DNA of 64,000 bases, taken from NCBI RefSeq assembly GCF_000208745.1, contig NC_030857.1:1306188-1370187 (forward strand), read 5' to 3'. The notes beneath the pieces were generated by a model that was given only the letters and a program-made list of their open reading frames with translations, was not told the origin of the DNA and ran no database searches. The position numbers were made by a program, and so were the translations under genes. This DNA is from Theobroma cacao. Lineage: Eukaryota > Streptophyta > Magnoliopsida > Malvales > Malvaceae. How positions within the stretch are numbered: position 1 is the stretch's first letter; every line of letters starts with the position of its first letter. Below are positions 1 to 12,049 of the stretch, one piece after another.

Positions 1-421
1 GAGAAGTCCTTATGGTGTTTGAATAGTAAAGTATAAGAGAACGAAAAAAGTTATAAGTTGATGTGCTACTATTTTATAGCGAGGTTTTGTTATAAGGAGG
101 CGAATTCTCTCCTAAACATGAACTGTAATCATCAAAAGCTAAAAGTGTAATAGATTCTGTGATTAAGTACTAATTTGATGAACCAACTTTTTTTGTGCTG
201 TAAGCTACAATAGTGTTTGCACTACTAAATGAATTTAGGAAGAGATAAATAAAGCAAATGGGAATTTGAATTTCTTTGAAAATTGCGTAGGAACTAATAA
301 TTCACATATACAAAGCATTACTCCTATATTTTTACTGCAAAACAGCAGAAGGCAGCAGACTGGAATTCTCAGATTTCTGTCACCGCCTCGGTCTAACATA
401 GCAGCCTCTGGAACAAAAATT
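1..421. other. 3' flank of the AGPase gene
   Basis: Downstream side of the minus-strand AGPase gene that ends at 422. It should hold its 3' untranslated region and polyadenylation signals. The open frames across 235-574 are antisense or intronic shadows of the last AGPase exon. I see no independent gene here. Confidence 0.6.
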
Positions 422-3400
422 TTATATAACGGTTCCATCTTTAATTGTTGCATTCTTCAATATGACTGTGATCCCAGACCTAATGTAAAATCCTTCGTCT
501 GGTCTGTCAGCTTCTTGAACAGCCTGGGTGGTCAAAGTATATTGTTTAGGAACAGGCATTCTACATATCTGTAAAGAGATTATAGAAAGAAAAAGAGATA
601 TCTAGACATGATAGACATTTATGATTCATAGAAGCGAGGAAAGCAATACTTACACCACTATTTGATATGATCACATCTTTTCCTATCTTGGCATTCTTGT
701 CGATTATGCAATTCCTTCCAAACACAATAGCAAGAAGTCATTAGTTAACAGAGTAAGGAATTGTTTTAAAAACATATACTACATTTTATATGATGGAGAT
801 GATCAATTCAAACATTTTAGAGTGCACAAAAAATAGGTGGTGTTGGGTGACAGATGTGGTTTTTCAATCTAAATCTCACCTGATCTTGGTGTTGTGCCCA
901 ACACCAATGGGAACCTTTCCTTCTGCTAGCAGAGAAGCTACTTCATACTCAGTTTGGTAGTAGTCTGCTCCCATCATCATAGTATCCTGCAGAAAAAACA
1001 TATAATCAAAGTGAAGATAATTTCTTACTCCTGAAATAAGGAGATGAATTCAAAAAAAGAGGTCCTTCTAAAAGCCCTTGTTAGATAGATCTAAGCAAAA
1101 TAGAAGATGTTGGATCACCTCAAGCTCAACACCAGACTCCAAACGTGAGCGCACACCCACTATAGAGTGCTGTACACTACATTCTCGCAAGAAGCAACCA
1201 TGTGAAACTATGGCATCAACGATCTGCAACAACCAATTAGCCATGAGATGAGAAAACCAAATTATTAATTACGATACAAACTAAAGCTTGAAGTCATACC
1301 CTGCATTTATCGACTTTGGTAGGAGGCAAGAATCTTGGAGATGTATAGAAAGGTGTCTTTGGATCATAAAATTCAAACTTTGGTGGCTGCATTGAGAATA
1401 CAAAACGATCAGTTTTCAGGAAATGGATACCAAATGCCATGTTTGGGCTTATGAGGGGTACCTGAGTGGGATGAGTGAGGTACCCCATAGTGCAACATGA
1501 CAAATGAAGTAATAATGCAAACACGACATGGCAGCATCTTAATAAGAATCTTTATTTATTTATTTAGCAGAACTATTATGAAAATTTTGTAAACTTTTGT
1601 TACTGCAGCCAGCTTTTTTAAGATCTTCTAATTATTGTGCATCCCCAATATATGGAGATGTTATTATCTGTGATGGTCAGTAACTCACATAGAAAATTAA
1701 CTTTTACAAAAAAAGTTAGAGCAACCTGTTCCGTGAGGGCTAAATTGGCATCAAAAAACGACTTTATTGTCCCAATGTCTTCCCAATAGTCATTGAACAA
1801 ATATGCCTGCGAATATTCAAACAGCCAGAAACACAGCAGTTTGATCACCAGATTAGAAGTCCTCATTATGGCAAAATTATAACATCTGATTACTACTGAA
1901 AAATCCAGAGAGAAAACTAGAGGTAAAAGTTCTAGTAAAAGTCATCTTGCCTGCAGATTGTGTTCCTTTACTGCTGATGGAATAATCTCAGAGCCAAAGT
2001 CATTGCATGATGGATAGCTCCGCATGAGAAGCTTTAACAAGACATCAGTTTTAAACACATACACACCCATTGATGCAATATATGGATATCTTGCAGCATC
2101 TTGGGCTGATAGCCCTAATATGGAGGTATCAACTTGCTGTAGTACAAATGTGAAACAAGCAAGACCCCTGATTAGAGAAAATAATTGATGCCAGTATTAA
2201 AGAAAACTTATAATAATGTTTGGAAACAACAAAATTATGGAAATGTGGGTTAAGAAGTGATAAGTAGTTCAAACATGTACCATTGCTTTAAGATTTGGGC
2301 CCTTCGGTTTTTCAGAAAACTGGATGATGCGCCCTGTTTCATCTATCTTCATCAATCCATAATCTGATGCACGGCTGCAACAAACCAAAATTTAAGGAAA
2401 TTCCAAAGTTCTGAAGGAAGGCAACCAATGGCATATACTTTATGTTCTGACCAACAGAAACTTATAATCTATATCAAAAGAATCTAAAAGCCAGGTAGAG
2501 GATCAGTATTTAGAAACTTGATAGTAATTAATTTCAGTTCCCTGCAACTCACATGTCACAATAAGAGAATAATTTATAAATATTATAACCATTAGACTCT
2601 GTCTTAAAACAATCACCTATCATCCATTGGTAAACATGAGACGGTGATATCAGCATTTGAGTCAATATGCTTCTGCAAGCACAGTAACCGTGGATTAGCA
2701 AGATTTTCAAGGTACAATATTCATGCTGCGAGAAATGGAAAAAAGAAGAGGCTTATTGCAGCTCTTAGCAATTGAATTAAGTACCTGCACAAAGTCCATA
2801 TAGTCTGCCCTGTACAGATGATCGCCAGACAATATCAGTACGTGCTCCACATCCTTGGCTTTGGCATCCTGGTAGTAACATAAGTCATACTGGTGAACTC
2901 CAGAGCTCATTCTGATGATTTCAGCACAAATGCAAAATCCTAATCACTAACCTCAAAGACCCACACAAATTGCCTCACTGCATCAGCTGTTCCTTGGAAC
3001 CACCTCTTCCCTGCTTCTCCTGGTGTTTGAGTGGCAGCAAGAACCTGTTACATTCAACATGGCTTCATTAAACTTTCACAAAATAGTTGAATTTCATGAG
3101 GATGGAATTTGTAAAAAAATCATGATCCACACAGAAACATGCATGTCTAAATGAGAAGCCAAACCTCAACTAGCAATATGTACAATTGCAAACATCTCTC
3201 CTAGTATTGCTAAATCAATAGGAGCTTACCTCCACAAAACCATCTCCAAAATTTACACCGTTTCCAAAATTGTAAGTCCGAGCTAAGTGACGATTGAGGG
3301 AGAAGGAGTTAAATTGAGTTAAGATAAATATCTTTTTTATGCCACTGTTGATACAGTTGCTCATTGGAACATCAATCAGCCTGTAACAACCTCCAATCGG

Positions 3401-4115
3401 AACCTGCAAACCAAACAAAATCATAGCAAACTTTAAATCTAAAAAGCTTTATCAATCATGAGATTTCAAACTTAATAATTGGGTTTAATTTTCAAACTTG
3501 ATTCATTTCGGTATAATTTTCTTTATAACAAAAAAATGCTTATTTTCAAAAGAAAATAAAGTTTTAAACTTTTTATGGGCAGTGGTTCCTTACTGCTGGC
3601 TTGGCTCTTTTGCTAGTAAGAGGAAACAGGCGTGTCCCAGCACCGCCACCCAATATGATGGAAGCCACATTTTTTGGATCTGCTTGTGGAGTCTCGAATA
3701 CTGGTGCCTGAAACTTCTGACAGGAATGATTCAAATGCTTAGTGATGATTAAATGCCCACATTGAGACAAAACAAAAGACATTAGATAATCAGAAAAATC
3801 ACAAACTCTAATTATAAGAAATCTAATACTAGTTTTCTACTCCTCGGGACAAACATAACATTAAAAACGCTTTCTCTTGCTTACCAGAGTCTTCTTGTCA
3901 ATATCTGGGGTGAGAACAGAGTAAGCAACTCCAGGCTTAGCATTCTTGACACCCTTTGCAGCTCTCAAACTCTTCCATAACTGTGCTCCAAGGTCCCTGC
4001 TTTTAAGACCTCCCCTGATACTCTCACCCCAGAAAACAGAGCCTCCGTGACTACGACCTTTGCTAACATTAATCGGATTGGCATTTGCCTTGAGTGCCAT
4101 GCAGCAAGATTCCAT
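422..4115 (-). CDS. APL: ADP-glucose pyrophosphorylase large subunit, plastid
   Basis: Large (regulatory) subunit of ADP-glucose pyrophosphorylase, which makes ADP-glucose from glucose-1-phosphate and ATP, the committed step of starch synthesis in plastids. Coding exons (high to low): 4115-3885, 3716-3594, 3403-3230, 3044-2952, 2868-2785, 2672-2617, 2374-2281, 2136-1951, 1806-1726, 1386-1300, 1223-1119, 986-880, 714-654, 523-422. They total 1584 nt, all phases agree, and give 527 residues, the usual size of this subunit. Visible motifs: a basic, serine-rich N-terminal region (transit peptide, inferred), the nucleotide-binding [31 protein letters not shown], the sugar-phosphate site FSEKPKG, and a left-handed beta-helix C-terminus ending in KDGTVI. 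The start ATG lies three bases after an acceptor that closes a 5'UTR intron. Intron 8 uses a GC donor. Which large-subunit isoform this is cannot be settled here. Confidence 0.95.
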
Positions 4116-4117
4116 TG

Positions 4118-4616
4118 CTGAATTAATTAATCAATAAACCAAAATAACGAGATGATTCTCCGAAGATTCTAAATAGAAATTTTTTTAAAAAAATAAAAAC
4201 TTAGCTGAAATGGAATCTTCAGTATAGAAAGCAAAAACAAAAAAAAAAGATCATACAAAAAGCAAAAACTACATTGTTAGTGGTCCCAAAATTTCATGGC
4301 CACAAAATGTAACTAAAAAGAGTACTGATCAAAGAGAGATTAAAATGCTGAGACGACCTTTGACTGTGTCTAAGTCAAAAATCAGAAACACCCAGATCCG
4401 AGAATAACTCTAACCCGAAGAACCCATATGCAAAAAAGATCCTTTTTTTGTTTTTAAAACACTACATGAAGCTGCTTGGATCACAAAATTTGCGGGGAGA
4501 AGAGAAATGGGTAATTAAAAAATGTGATCAAAGATTTAAAAGAAAGCTCCTTTGCTTAACTTGGAAGTGGAAACAAGCAAGCAGGAACGAGCACGAATGA
4601 GAGAGTAATGACTTAC
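4118..4616 (-). other. Probable 5'UTR intron of the AGPase gene
   Basis: On the minus strand a GTAAGT donor abuts 4617 and an AATTCAG acceptor ends at 4118, one base before CAATGG, which contains the start codon. This gives a 499-nt leader intron and a non-coding first exon at about 4617-4700. Leader introns in this position often raise expression, but nothing in the sequence proves that here. Confidence 0.6.
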
Positions 4617-5088
4617 GAGTTATGAATAGTAGTAGACTCGTAGTAGTTTTTTTCTATAACTTATAACATCGGCTTGTGAGCCGTCACGAGAAGCACCGGT
4701 GTGGTGTACTCTATTTTCCCTATATACCAACAGTGGCACTGCATCTGATGAGAATATAATTACGGTACGTTTTCTTTGCTTTGTATGTGATTACACTCTA
4801 AATTTCCAGAGCTTGCAGTTCCCCAGACTTCTATGGCACTAGGCGGAAAATGAAAATTCCGCTATTTATAAGCTCGAGGTTCAACACTTTCCTACCAACA
4901 AATGAACATTATTTCACAGTGTATTTGGACCATTTATGAAGGAACGTTCATTAGTTTAATAAAAAATTCTTTTAAATTTTTGGCATAATATTTTAAAAAT
5001 TAAATTATTTTAATTAATAATTATTAATTATTAATTAAATATTATTTATTATTCTCTACGTACGTTGACAAAATGAAGTGGATAGCAT

Positions 5089-5126
5089 CATGACACAATA
5101 ATTTGTCATGACACAATAATTTGTCA
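5089..5126. repeat. 18-bp tandem repeat, two copies
   Basis: The unit CATGACACAATAATTTGT occurs twice head to tail (5089-5106 and 5107-5124) and is followed by a partial third copy (CATGAC). It is a short minisatellite upstream of the AGPase gene. Confidence 0.8.
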
Positions 5127-5667
5127 TGACTACATGATCCCTTTCTACGTCAACGTCACATAAATATAATAAGTAATAAGTAACATTTTAATTAAATATA
5201 GTTAATTAATTATTAACTATATCTCTTTTTAAATCATCAATTCAGAAAATTTAATTGAAATTCAAGGCATACATTACTCATCAATCATCAAGGATAAGAA
5301 AAGACAAGAAAGGGTACTTGATTATGAACTTTTTTCTTCAATTGTGATGATCCTTGTGGAAAAGATCTCCTTTTTAGAGTGAAGGTTTCACATCACTCAT
5401 GCCAAACATGTTGGAATTGTTGAAAATTTAATTATTTTCCTTATGATATTAAATAAAAGCAATAGTACTGTTCAATATAATTAGATACTCGTCACCTTTC
5501 ATAGTTCACATGCTACACCAAAAAGCAAACAAAAACAGATCTAATCATTCTTAAATCATATAAAGATCTAATCTTAATTCTTATACTAGTCTTATAATCT
5601 TTCAACTTTAATGTAAAATAAAAAATCCAAAACGGTCCAATAATTTGAGCAATTAAACGGTCCAAAC

Positions 5668-6619
5668 CAGAGGCGAAGGGGAGGGGAGCTAGTGGGTGCC
5701 CCCGCTAACCAATAATTTTAAAATTTTTTCTAATTTACTTGTATTTTTTAAAATTTAATAATTTTGTTTCTACAAAAATTTTAAAAATTTTTGTAAACCT
5801 ATTGTAATAAAATTATTTCAAATCCTACTTCTCTAAAACCTAACTACCACCCCTGTCGTTCTTTTTCCATTTTACAAAATACTATAGAACAAAAAAGATT
5901 TTTTATACCTTTATGCTTGCCAATATTTTTTGTACAAAAAACCTTTAGTAGATAACTTAAATTTTATATTATGATAATTAGTAAGTTTGATTTATTTATT
6001 TTTTTATTTTTAATATTTTAAATTTTAAATTTTTTTCTTTATTTAATAATTTCTATTTTGTGATTTTGATTTAAGATTTACCATCTTAATCATTTTTTGT
6101 TGAAAGCAATAAAACAAGAATTTGATTAAGTACTTAATGTTAGTTATTATTTATTTATTTAGGAATTGTTTGATTGCTTTCTTACAAATTATTTGTGTTT
6201 TTTATTTACTTATATTGTTATGAACAATTAAGTTTTATATTCGAGATTACTTATTCATTAAATTGTTCATTGATAATGTATTTAATTTTTATAATTAATT
6301 TTAAAAAATTACTTTTCATTGAATTATTTATTGATAATCCTTAATATTTTTTTTAATGGATTACTTTTCATTGAGATTTTTGATATTATATTTGTTAGTT
6401 TTTGTTTATTGTTAATTTTATCTAAAAGTTAGATTATTATTATTATTAAATTATTTATAATTATACTAGTTAATTTTTTAAAATAAATTATTAAAATTGA
6501 TTGTTAAATAATTTTTAAAATTTATTTATATATTTTTATATAAATTTTTTTCACCTAAATTATTTTATATTGTCTTCGACTATTTATCCCTAAAATACAA
6601 AATTTTGTCCCTGTCACTG
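5668..6619. mobile_element. Putative non-autonomous hAT-like element
   Basis: The block starts CAGAGGCGAAGGGGA and ends with GTCCCTGTCACTG, whose reverse complement begins CAGTGACAGGGAC, so the ends form an imperfect inverted repeat with the CAG...CTG edges common in plant hAT elements. The flanks GTCCAAAC (5660-5667) and GTTCAAAT (6620-6627) agree at 6 of 8 positions, compatible with an aged 8-bp target-site duplication. The interior is about 950 bp of AT-rich DNA with no coding capacity. This is an inference from the ends only. Confidence 0.5.
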
Positions 6620-8042
6620 GTTCAAATCAAGAGATCAGATTATTTTGTACGGACTATATTCCAAGAAGGCAAAAAAAGAAAAAAAAAAAGACCACGTTGC
6701 GGCGAATATGAAGGCAATCCGTCGATGGGCCGTCGTCAGAGTGAGAGCGACGTGTGGGACAGGTGGGTGGCGGTGAGCGACGCTGACAGAAGCAGGGTGC
6801 CCGAAATTTGCCATGTGGTTGTCACCTACTCAGTATCTGTGTCTCTGTCAATTTTGACAATGAAAGCATATAATTAATGGTGGCCAAATGAAATTTTTTT
6901 ACTGGAACGATGGGATATGATCAAATAGTAGGTGACAATGTGGGAAGGAAATAGGCATGAAGGCCTTGAAGACTAGGGCATGAGCTGTAAAACTTGATTA
7001 AGACTTGATGATTTGATTATTAGCTGTAATTGACAGTGTTAAACTCATTATTGGATACAACAATAACAAGTAAAAATGATATGTATTCTCGAAATTAGAA
7101 GCTTGTTATATGCTCTATCTTAAAAAAAAAATCATAAATCTCATATTATTATATGTTAAAGTGAAATTGATATTCATATTACTTTCAATGGAATATTTGT
7201 GAGATAAAATCGTAAAAACTTAATAGATCAAATAGAGAATACCTTGGTACATACCTTGACATTATGCTTTAGGAAAGGTCAGGCCATCATGTCAGTGTCC
7301 TCTTAATCAAAAGTTTCTGATTTGAGGGAGAATGCCGCACAATCTTAAGGGGAAGTGATGAGAGCATCAAACACTTGGGCCTACTCTTTGTCAGAGACAG
7401 ATAGTTTTTGGCCCCGTCGCAGTCCATGTCCATTGAAATCATCGGTAGAACCTTCAAAGTTTGGTAGATGCAAATTGGCAACCACAAATACGTATAATTG
7501 CAAAGGCCTGGTGCAAGGTGGACCGGTAAAATTGGTGGTTTTTATTGAAATGTCAGCAAGATTTTGCTTTTTCTTTGAGGATTTCCACATGTTCAGCTGC
7601 TGAAAAGTTTGCTTCATGAAAACTTGTGGACTAGAATGCTGAAACGTAGGAAGAGAGGCATTTGAAATTCAGTGCCATGAACCCATCACTGCCACCCAGA
7701 ATGAGACACCAAAACAAACAAACAAACCTCAATTTGCCAAAATGAGAAAAGATCCAATACCCAAAATCCTACTCCTACCGTAATTTAATTCTGGAAAAGA
7801 AAGATTTGGAAACCTCGTCCAAAACCCAATACTGTCCACCAAATGACAGGCCTAAACCCCAATGCTTTCCATTACTAACCTGTTTTTCAAAACCCAGTTG
7901 AAGCCCATTAATTCAGTGTATTGACCTTAGCCCATTACAAGAAAGCCCCGGTGTTCTGTTGCAAATCCAGAACTTCAAGGAAGGCAACCTCAAAGTCTCC
8001 ATCATCCTCTTTCTACCCCTTTGCAACCCACCCAGAGAAGAT

Positions 8043-8549
8043 ATGGTTCTAACTCTCCACAACACATTTCTCCAAATCAAACCTTCTTTTCCCTCGTCTC
8101 TCGCCCCCAGAAAGGTAAATGAACCAAAACCCAAGGTCCCAAACCCCCTCTTTTTCCATCTTAACACCTTAATTATACAATTAATCCCCTTTTTTTTTCA
8201 TTTTTCTTTATAGGCAGTGACTGCAGCGGCGGGGAATTGTAGGCCACAAGTGACGTGTCGGAAGAAGGATATCCACCCGGAATTCTACGAGGATGCGAAA
8301 GTTTATTGCAATGGAGAATTAGTGATGACGACTGGTGGGACCCAGAAGGAGTACGTGGTGGATGTTTGGTCGGGGAACCATCCTTTTTACCTCGGAAACA
8401 GGTCGGCCGTCCTTGTGGACGCTGACCAGGTCGAGAAGTTCCGTAAGAAGTTCGGGCAGTTGTCAGAGATTATGGAGATCCCTGTGCTTAAGGGTGAGAT
8501 TGTTTTGCCCACTAAGCGCAAGGCGGCTAAAGGCGGCAAGAAGAAGTAG
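8043..8549 (+). CDS. RPL31: 50S ribosomal protein L31, chloroplast-targeted
   Basis: Bacterial-type L31 of the plastid ribosome large subunit. Exon 1 is 8043-8114 and encodes a short serine/proline-rich leader (starts MVLTLHNTFLQIKPSFPSS). A GTAAAT donor and a TTTATAG acceptor bound a 99-nt intron, and exon 2 is 8214-8549. The product is 135 residues, normal for plant plastid L31. The conserved L31 core is evident: CRKKDIHPEFYEDAKVYCNG, then VDVWSGNHPFYLGN and DQVEKFRKKFG. A lysine-rich tail follows. The start was chosen because it supplies a transit-like leader in phase with the core; starting inside exon 2 would leave no leader. Two cysteines remain in the core, but I would not claim zinc binding. 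Confidence 0.95.
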
Positions 8550-11332
8550 ATTCATTGCTAGTAACTTGATTTTCTTTTTTCTCAACATTGTCTGTGTATT
8601 AGAATGCTTGGTTTGTGTTTGACATTATGCCTGATTTGCTATGTGGATGTGGTTGGACTTGGCTCGTGACGACCGACAGGGTATAAAACTTATTTCTTTT
8701 AGTCCTTTTTGACATTTTGGGACTTGGGTCATGCTAATTAGTCGCAAAAAGTGTAGAAAAAGATGACTAACTCATTGAATGTTATGAAATTGGAAGTTGA
8801 ACATATGGTGAAGAGTCAGTATTCTGTTTATGGTTTTGTCAATCAGATTCTGCCATTCTGATACCGTCCTAAAGGCTCATCTTTGCTATATTCATGAATT
8901 TTTAAGGGAGCTATGATCTTGTTATGGTCGTTCTTTTGGGATGTAACTGTAGTGTCTGCTTACCTGCTTCAGTCTCTTAACCCATTACACTTTTGGGTCT
9001 CTCTGTTTCTTGAGTCATGCAGAGCTTGTGCTAGGAAGTCCATGCCTCTGTTACAAAGTGAGTGACATGTCCCAGGCTCCCAGCTAGGGAAACTGGTTGC
9101 ATTTCCCTCAGCATTAAACTCATTGTTAAGGTTAGGTACATGGTCGACATGAACACTGGAAAACCTGACAAACTAATACTCTTCCTTCGTTGAATTGAAT
9201 CTCTATTATATTACGCATTTGGCTTATCTGAACAGCATCCTTTGGTAGACTTTGGGTATGAAGTCAATTTTATTAGTAAACAATCATCTCATTTCTTGTA
9301 TATCGTTGACGGATTTAGATCTTTTTTCTGGCAAATCATATATAAAATAAAATAAACTAAGTTCTTGGATGAATTGCCAGAATGCTGGCCGACTGCAGTA
9401 AATTTCTGATCACATATGGAAATGCTCAATTTGTCATTCCTAGTTGCAATGCACTTTCGTTTCTCACTTGAATTTTTGTTGGCTTTATTTTCGCCAAAAC
9501 GGCTGAATAAGGTTGAGTTTTAGATTCCAAATGAACTTGTTGGATTTTTTTTTTTATAATTGAGAGGAAGAGGATTCGAATTATATTATTTAGATAGGAA
9601 ATTATGCACAATCAAGTCAAATACTCGAGTTTTAAATGAGCTTGTCGGATAGATTCCATGCATCGCATAAACGAATTTCTCAAAGAATCGTGGATGAGTT
9701 TTAGGTTTCGCATTCTTGTAAAAAAAACGAACAAAAAAAAAAAACCACGACACGTTTGTTTTACAAAATAAAATAAAAATAATCCAATTCACCCCAAAAT
9801 TGAAAGTAATTATGTACTTATTTTTCATGTTTCTTATTTCGAAAACCTCATTGCTTCTCCATATAACTTTTATGTAAATATTAAGAAATTCATATTAGTA
9901 ATCTAACACCGGGCTTTCTTGTTTATTGGTAAAAATACATTTTAAAGCAAAAGGAAAACCCTTTGCACTGAGATTTCACAATTATCTCGTTAGTTCTTTT
10001 TGTCAACCCAGCGGTTCTTCTTTTTCTTCGTCTTCGCAATACAATTTTGAAAACTTCTCTCTTTCCTTTTTTCTAGGAAAAAGATAGTGACAAAAAGAGT
10101 TACGGTCAAGTGCGTGTTCTGTACTGAAAGTATTTTCCAAAGAATAATTATCAGATATTTAATTAATAAAATATATAGCTTTATTTTCTTACTTAACTTT
10201 CAAATATTCGTCCAATTTAGAAATTGGTTACTCTTGTGGTGACTTTTTTCGAAGAAAGAGGAAAAATAATACAAAAAAAAAGGGAAATTGGTCGCTTTCC
10301 AAATGAAATTAAAAGTCAATAACTTTAAGAACCATGGAAATTCGAAAATACAAGAAAAGAAAGATAATAAATTGCTAGTACGGAATCAAAGAACCTCGTA
10401 TTTGGACAATAGAACAAAGTGAATCAAAGGTTATCATTTTATTAATAAATAAAATTAAAAATTAAAATCCTTAAAAATATAAATATTCATAATTTTAAAA
10501 AGACTTTTGAATTCTTATTTTAACGTATTTATAAAATGACAACATTTAGTTCACTAATAACGTAGAAAATCTATATGTTTTTTTATTAGGTAATAACCAA
10601 ATATTTAATTAATAAAATATATAATTTTATAATTTTTTACAATTGATATATTAACGCGTTTCTAGAATTAAAAAGTAAGCAAATAACTGTCTGGAATTTT
10701 AAATTAAAAGTCAATAAGTTCAAGGACTAAGGAAACTTGAAAATTCAAGAATGAAAAGAAAAGAAATTGATAGAATGCAGTCAAAGACCTCGTGTTTGAA
10801 AAACTGAACAAAGTTTATTCTAATGGTATTAAGATTTATATTTAATGTATATTGTTGGTGAATCAAATATATATTATCATTTTATTAATAAATAAATTTA
10901 AGAGTTAAAAATTTTTAAAAAAGTTTTTTTTTAAATAACAATATTTGATTCAAGATAATGTATAGAACCTATAGCTTAACAATGTAAAATTAATAGTTCG
11001 TGTGAAGTTAATATTTTAATGTTCTATAAAATACGATTCTTATGAATCAAGCACTGAAAAGAACATGAAAAATCGATTGAACGAGTCTAAATTACTTAAG
11101 TTTTAGGTTTAGACTTTGTCGTTCAGGATTAACCTTCATATCTGACGAATATTCAATTGTGAAACCCGCTGGAAAATACATATACTTTGCATGCGAACGA
11201 TCAATCCGGTTAGAAAACTTCAAACGACATGATGTGATCATTCCCTGTACCTACGCTAAACAATCATTTTCGTTGTTGTTTCCATTGGAGAAATATGCAA
11301 AAGCTTTACAATAAGGATTAAGCATATTCCCT
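8550..11332. other. Intergenic region with an old tandem duplication
   Basis: The first few hundred bases are the L31 3' flank. A dispersed degenerate motif lies at 9549-9637 and resembles blocks at 25613-25695 and 36276-36345. From about 10141 to 10960 two blocks resemble each other (see the repeat entry). No coding gene is supported; the small open frames at 9426-9828 are AT-rich chance frames. Confidence 0.5.
10141..10960. repeat. Diverged direct duplication of about 400 bp
   Basis: Blocks at about 10141-10555 and 10594-10960 share, in the same order, ATATTTAATTAATAAAATATATA, an AAAAGTCAATAA segment, a 'caaagacctcgtgtttg / caaagaacctcgtatttg' segment and TTATCATTTTATTAATAAATAAA. The match is interrupted by many substitutions and indels, so the duplication is old. 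No coding content is visible. Confidence 0.55.
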
Positions 11333-11345
11333 CTCTATATAAACA
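11333..11345 (+). promoter_or_regulatory. TATA box of the first DUF4408 gene
   Basis: CTCTATATAAACA lies about 70-80 bases before the ATG at 11414. This spacing suits a plant TATA box with a short leader. Confidence 0.65.
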
Positions 11346-11413
11346 GATTGCCACTTCCCCATCTTCGAGCACTGCCCTTTTGCCTTAACTCATTGAGTTA
11401 TATAGAGACCTAA

Positions 11414-12049
11414 ATGACGGCATACTCATACAACAAGCAGCAAAAACTGTCTACCCATGTGGATATCGCTACCTTGTGTAGGGTTGTCTTGGCTTTGGTA
11501 TTGCTCTTTCATTTGTCCACCCATGTGGATATCGCTAGAGCTTTCTACCAGGTTGTCGTCACCTTTTCAAGCAAGCATTGGCTTGCTTTCATCTTCATGA
11601 ACTTCATCATCTTTGTTCTTTCCTTTCTGTCTAGCCAAAAACAGATGGAGCCGCCTTATGTCATCTACCATGACAACGTCGGATCACATATGAACGTGCG
11701 CCCCGTCGACGTTGGTGATGACTCTCCTCCTGGGGAGGAACACAAGGAAGAGATCTTTGTTGACAAACATATCGTCTCAGTAGAGAATGCTGCTGGGGAG
11801 ATTCTGTCTGTCTGTTCGGATGACAGTTCTGAGAGTTTCGAGTGGAGTCATCATGGGTTAGAGTTGCGGAGATTGGAGAGAAGGATGAGCAAAGAAGTGG
11901 TGATCACGATGAGAGAACCGCCATGGAGATCAATGGATGATATGAGAAATGAAGAGTTTACATTTTCGATGGAGGCTTTCATTGCTGAAAGGAATGAAGT
12001 GATGATGGAAGAGAACATTCATGACGAGGAAGGGCTACCATTGTTTTGA
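11414..12049 (+). CDS. DUF4408-type membrane protein, first copy
   Basis: A 211-residue intronless protein of unknown function. Two hydrophobic segments (about residues 21-35 and 55-74) are followed by SSQKQ, an acidic middle, and a C-terminal block, VVITMREPPWRSMDDM...EEFTFSMEAFIAERN. The same architecture occurs in the 288-residue protein at 19910: SSQKQ after the second hydrophobic segment, then VVSVRDPPRKSMDEMSSEEF...FIADRK. The pair fits the plant DUF4408 / DUF761-like family as I know it; the name is from resemblance. It is shorter than its neighbour, and its N-terminus contains an in-frame internal repeat (STHVDIA twice). A TATA box sits about 75 bases upstream. Its function is unknown; membrane location is inferred from the hydrophobic segments. 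Confidence 0.8.
   Translation: MTAYSYNKQQKLSTHVDIATLCRVVLALVLLFHLSTHVDIARAFYQVVVTFSSKHWLAFIFMNFIIFVLSFLSSQKQMEPPYVIYHDNVGSHMNVRPVDVGDDSPPGEEHKEEIFVDKHIVSVENAAGEILSVCSDDSSESFEWSHHGLELRRLERRMSKEVVITMREPPWRSMDDMRNEEFTFSMEAFIAERNEVMMEENIHDEEGLPLF
11447..11537 (+). repeat. In-frame 25-bp direct repeat inside the DUF4408 gene
   Basis: CTACCCATGTGGATATCGCT (from 11451) recurs as CCACCCATGTGGATATCGCT (from 11517). The offset is 66 nt, exactly 22 codons, and both copies encode LSTHVDIA. The second copy sits at the end of the first hydrophobic segment, where the paralogue at 19910 has WSWFPTLIPDTVEVA, so the segment was probably replaced or duplicated in this copy. Confidence 0.85.

Larger units (their letters stand above)
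4701..8042. other. Intergenic region between AGPase and RPL31
   Basis: The left end is the promoter side of the AGPase gene. The middle is very AT-rich and holds a short tandem repeat (5089-5126) and a putative hAT-like element (5668-6619). The open frames at 6605-6877 and 7287-7617 resemble no family I know and lack splice or start context. The last 200 bases lead into the L31 gene, which starts at 8043. I see no gene. Confidence 0.5.

Noticed and set aside
7287..7617. Two overlapping minus-strand frames upstream of RPL31
   Set aside because: No recognisable family, no splice partners; treated as chance frames.
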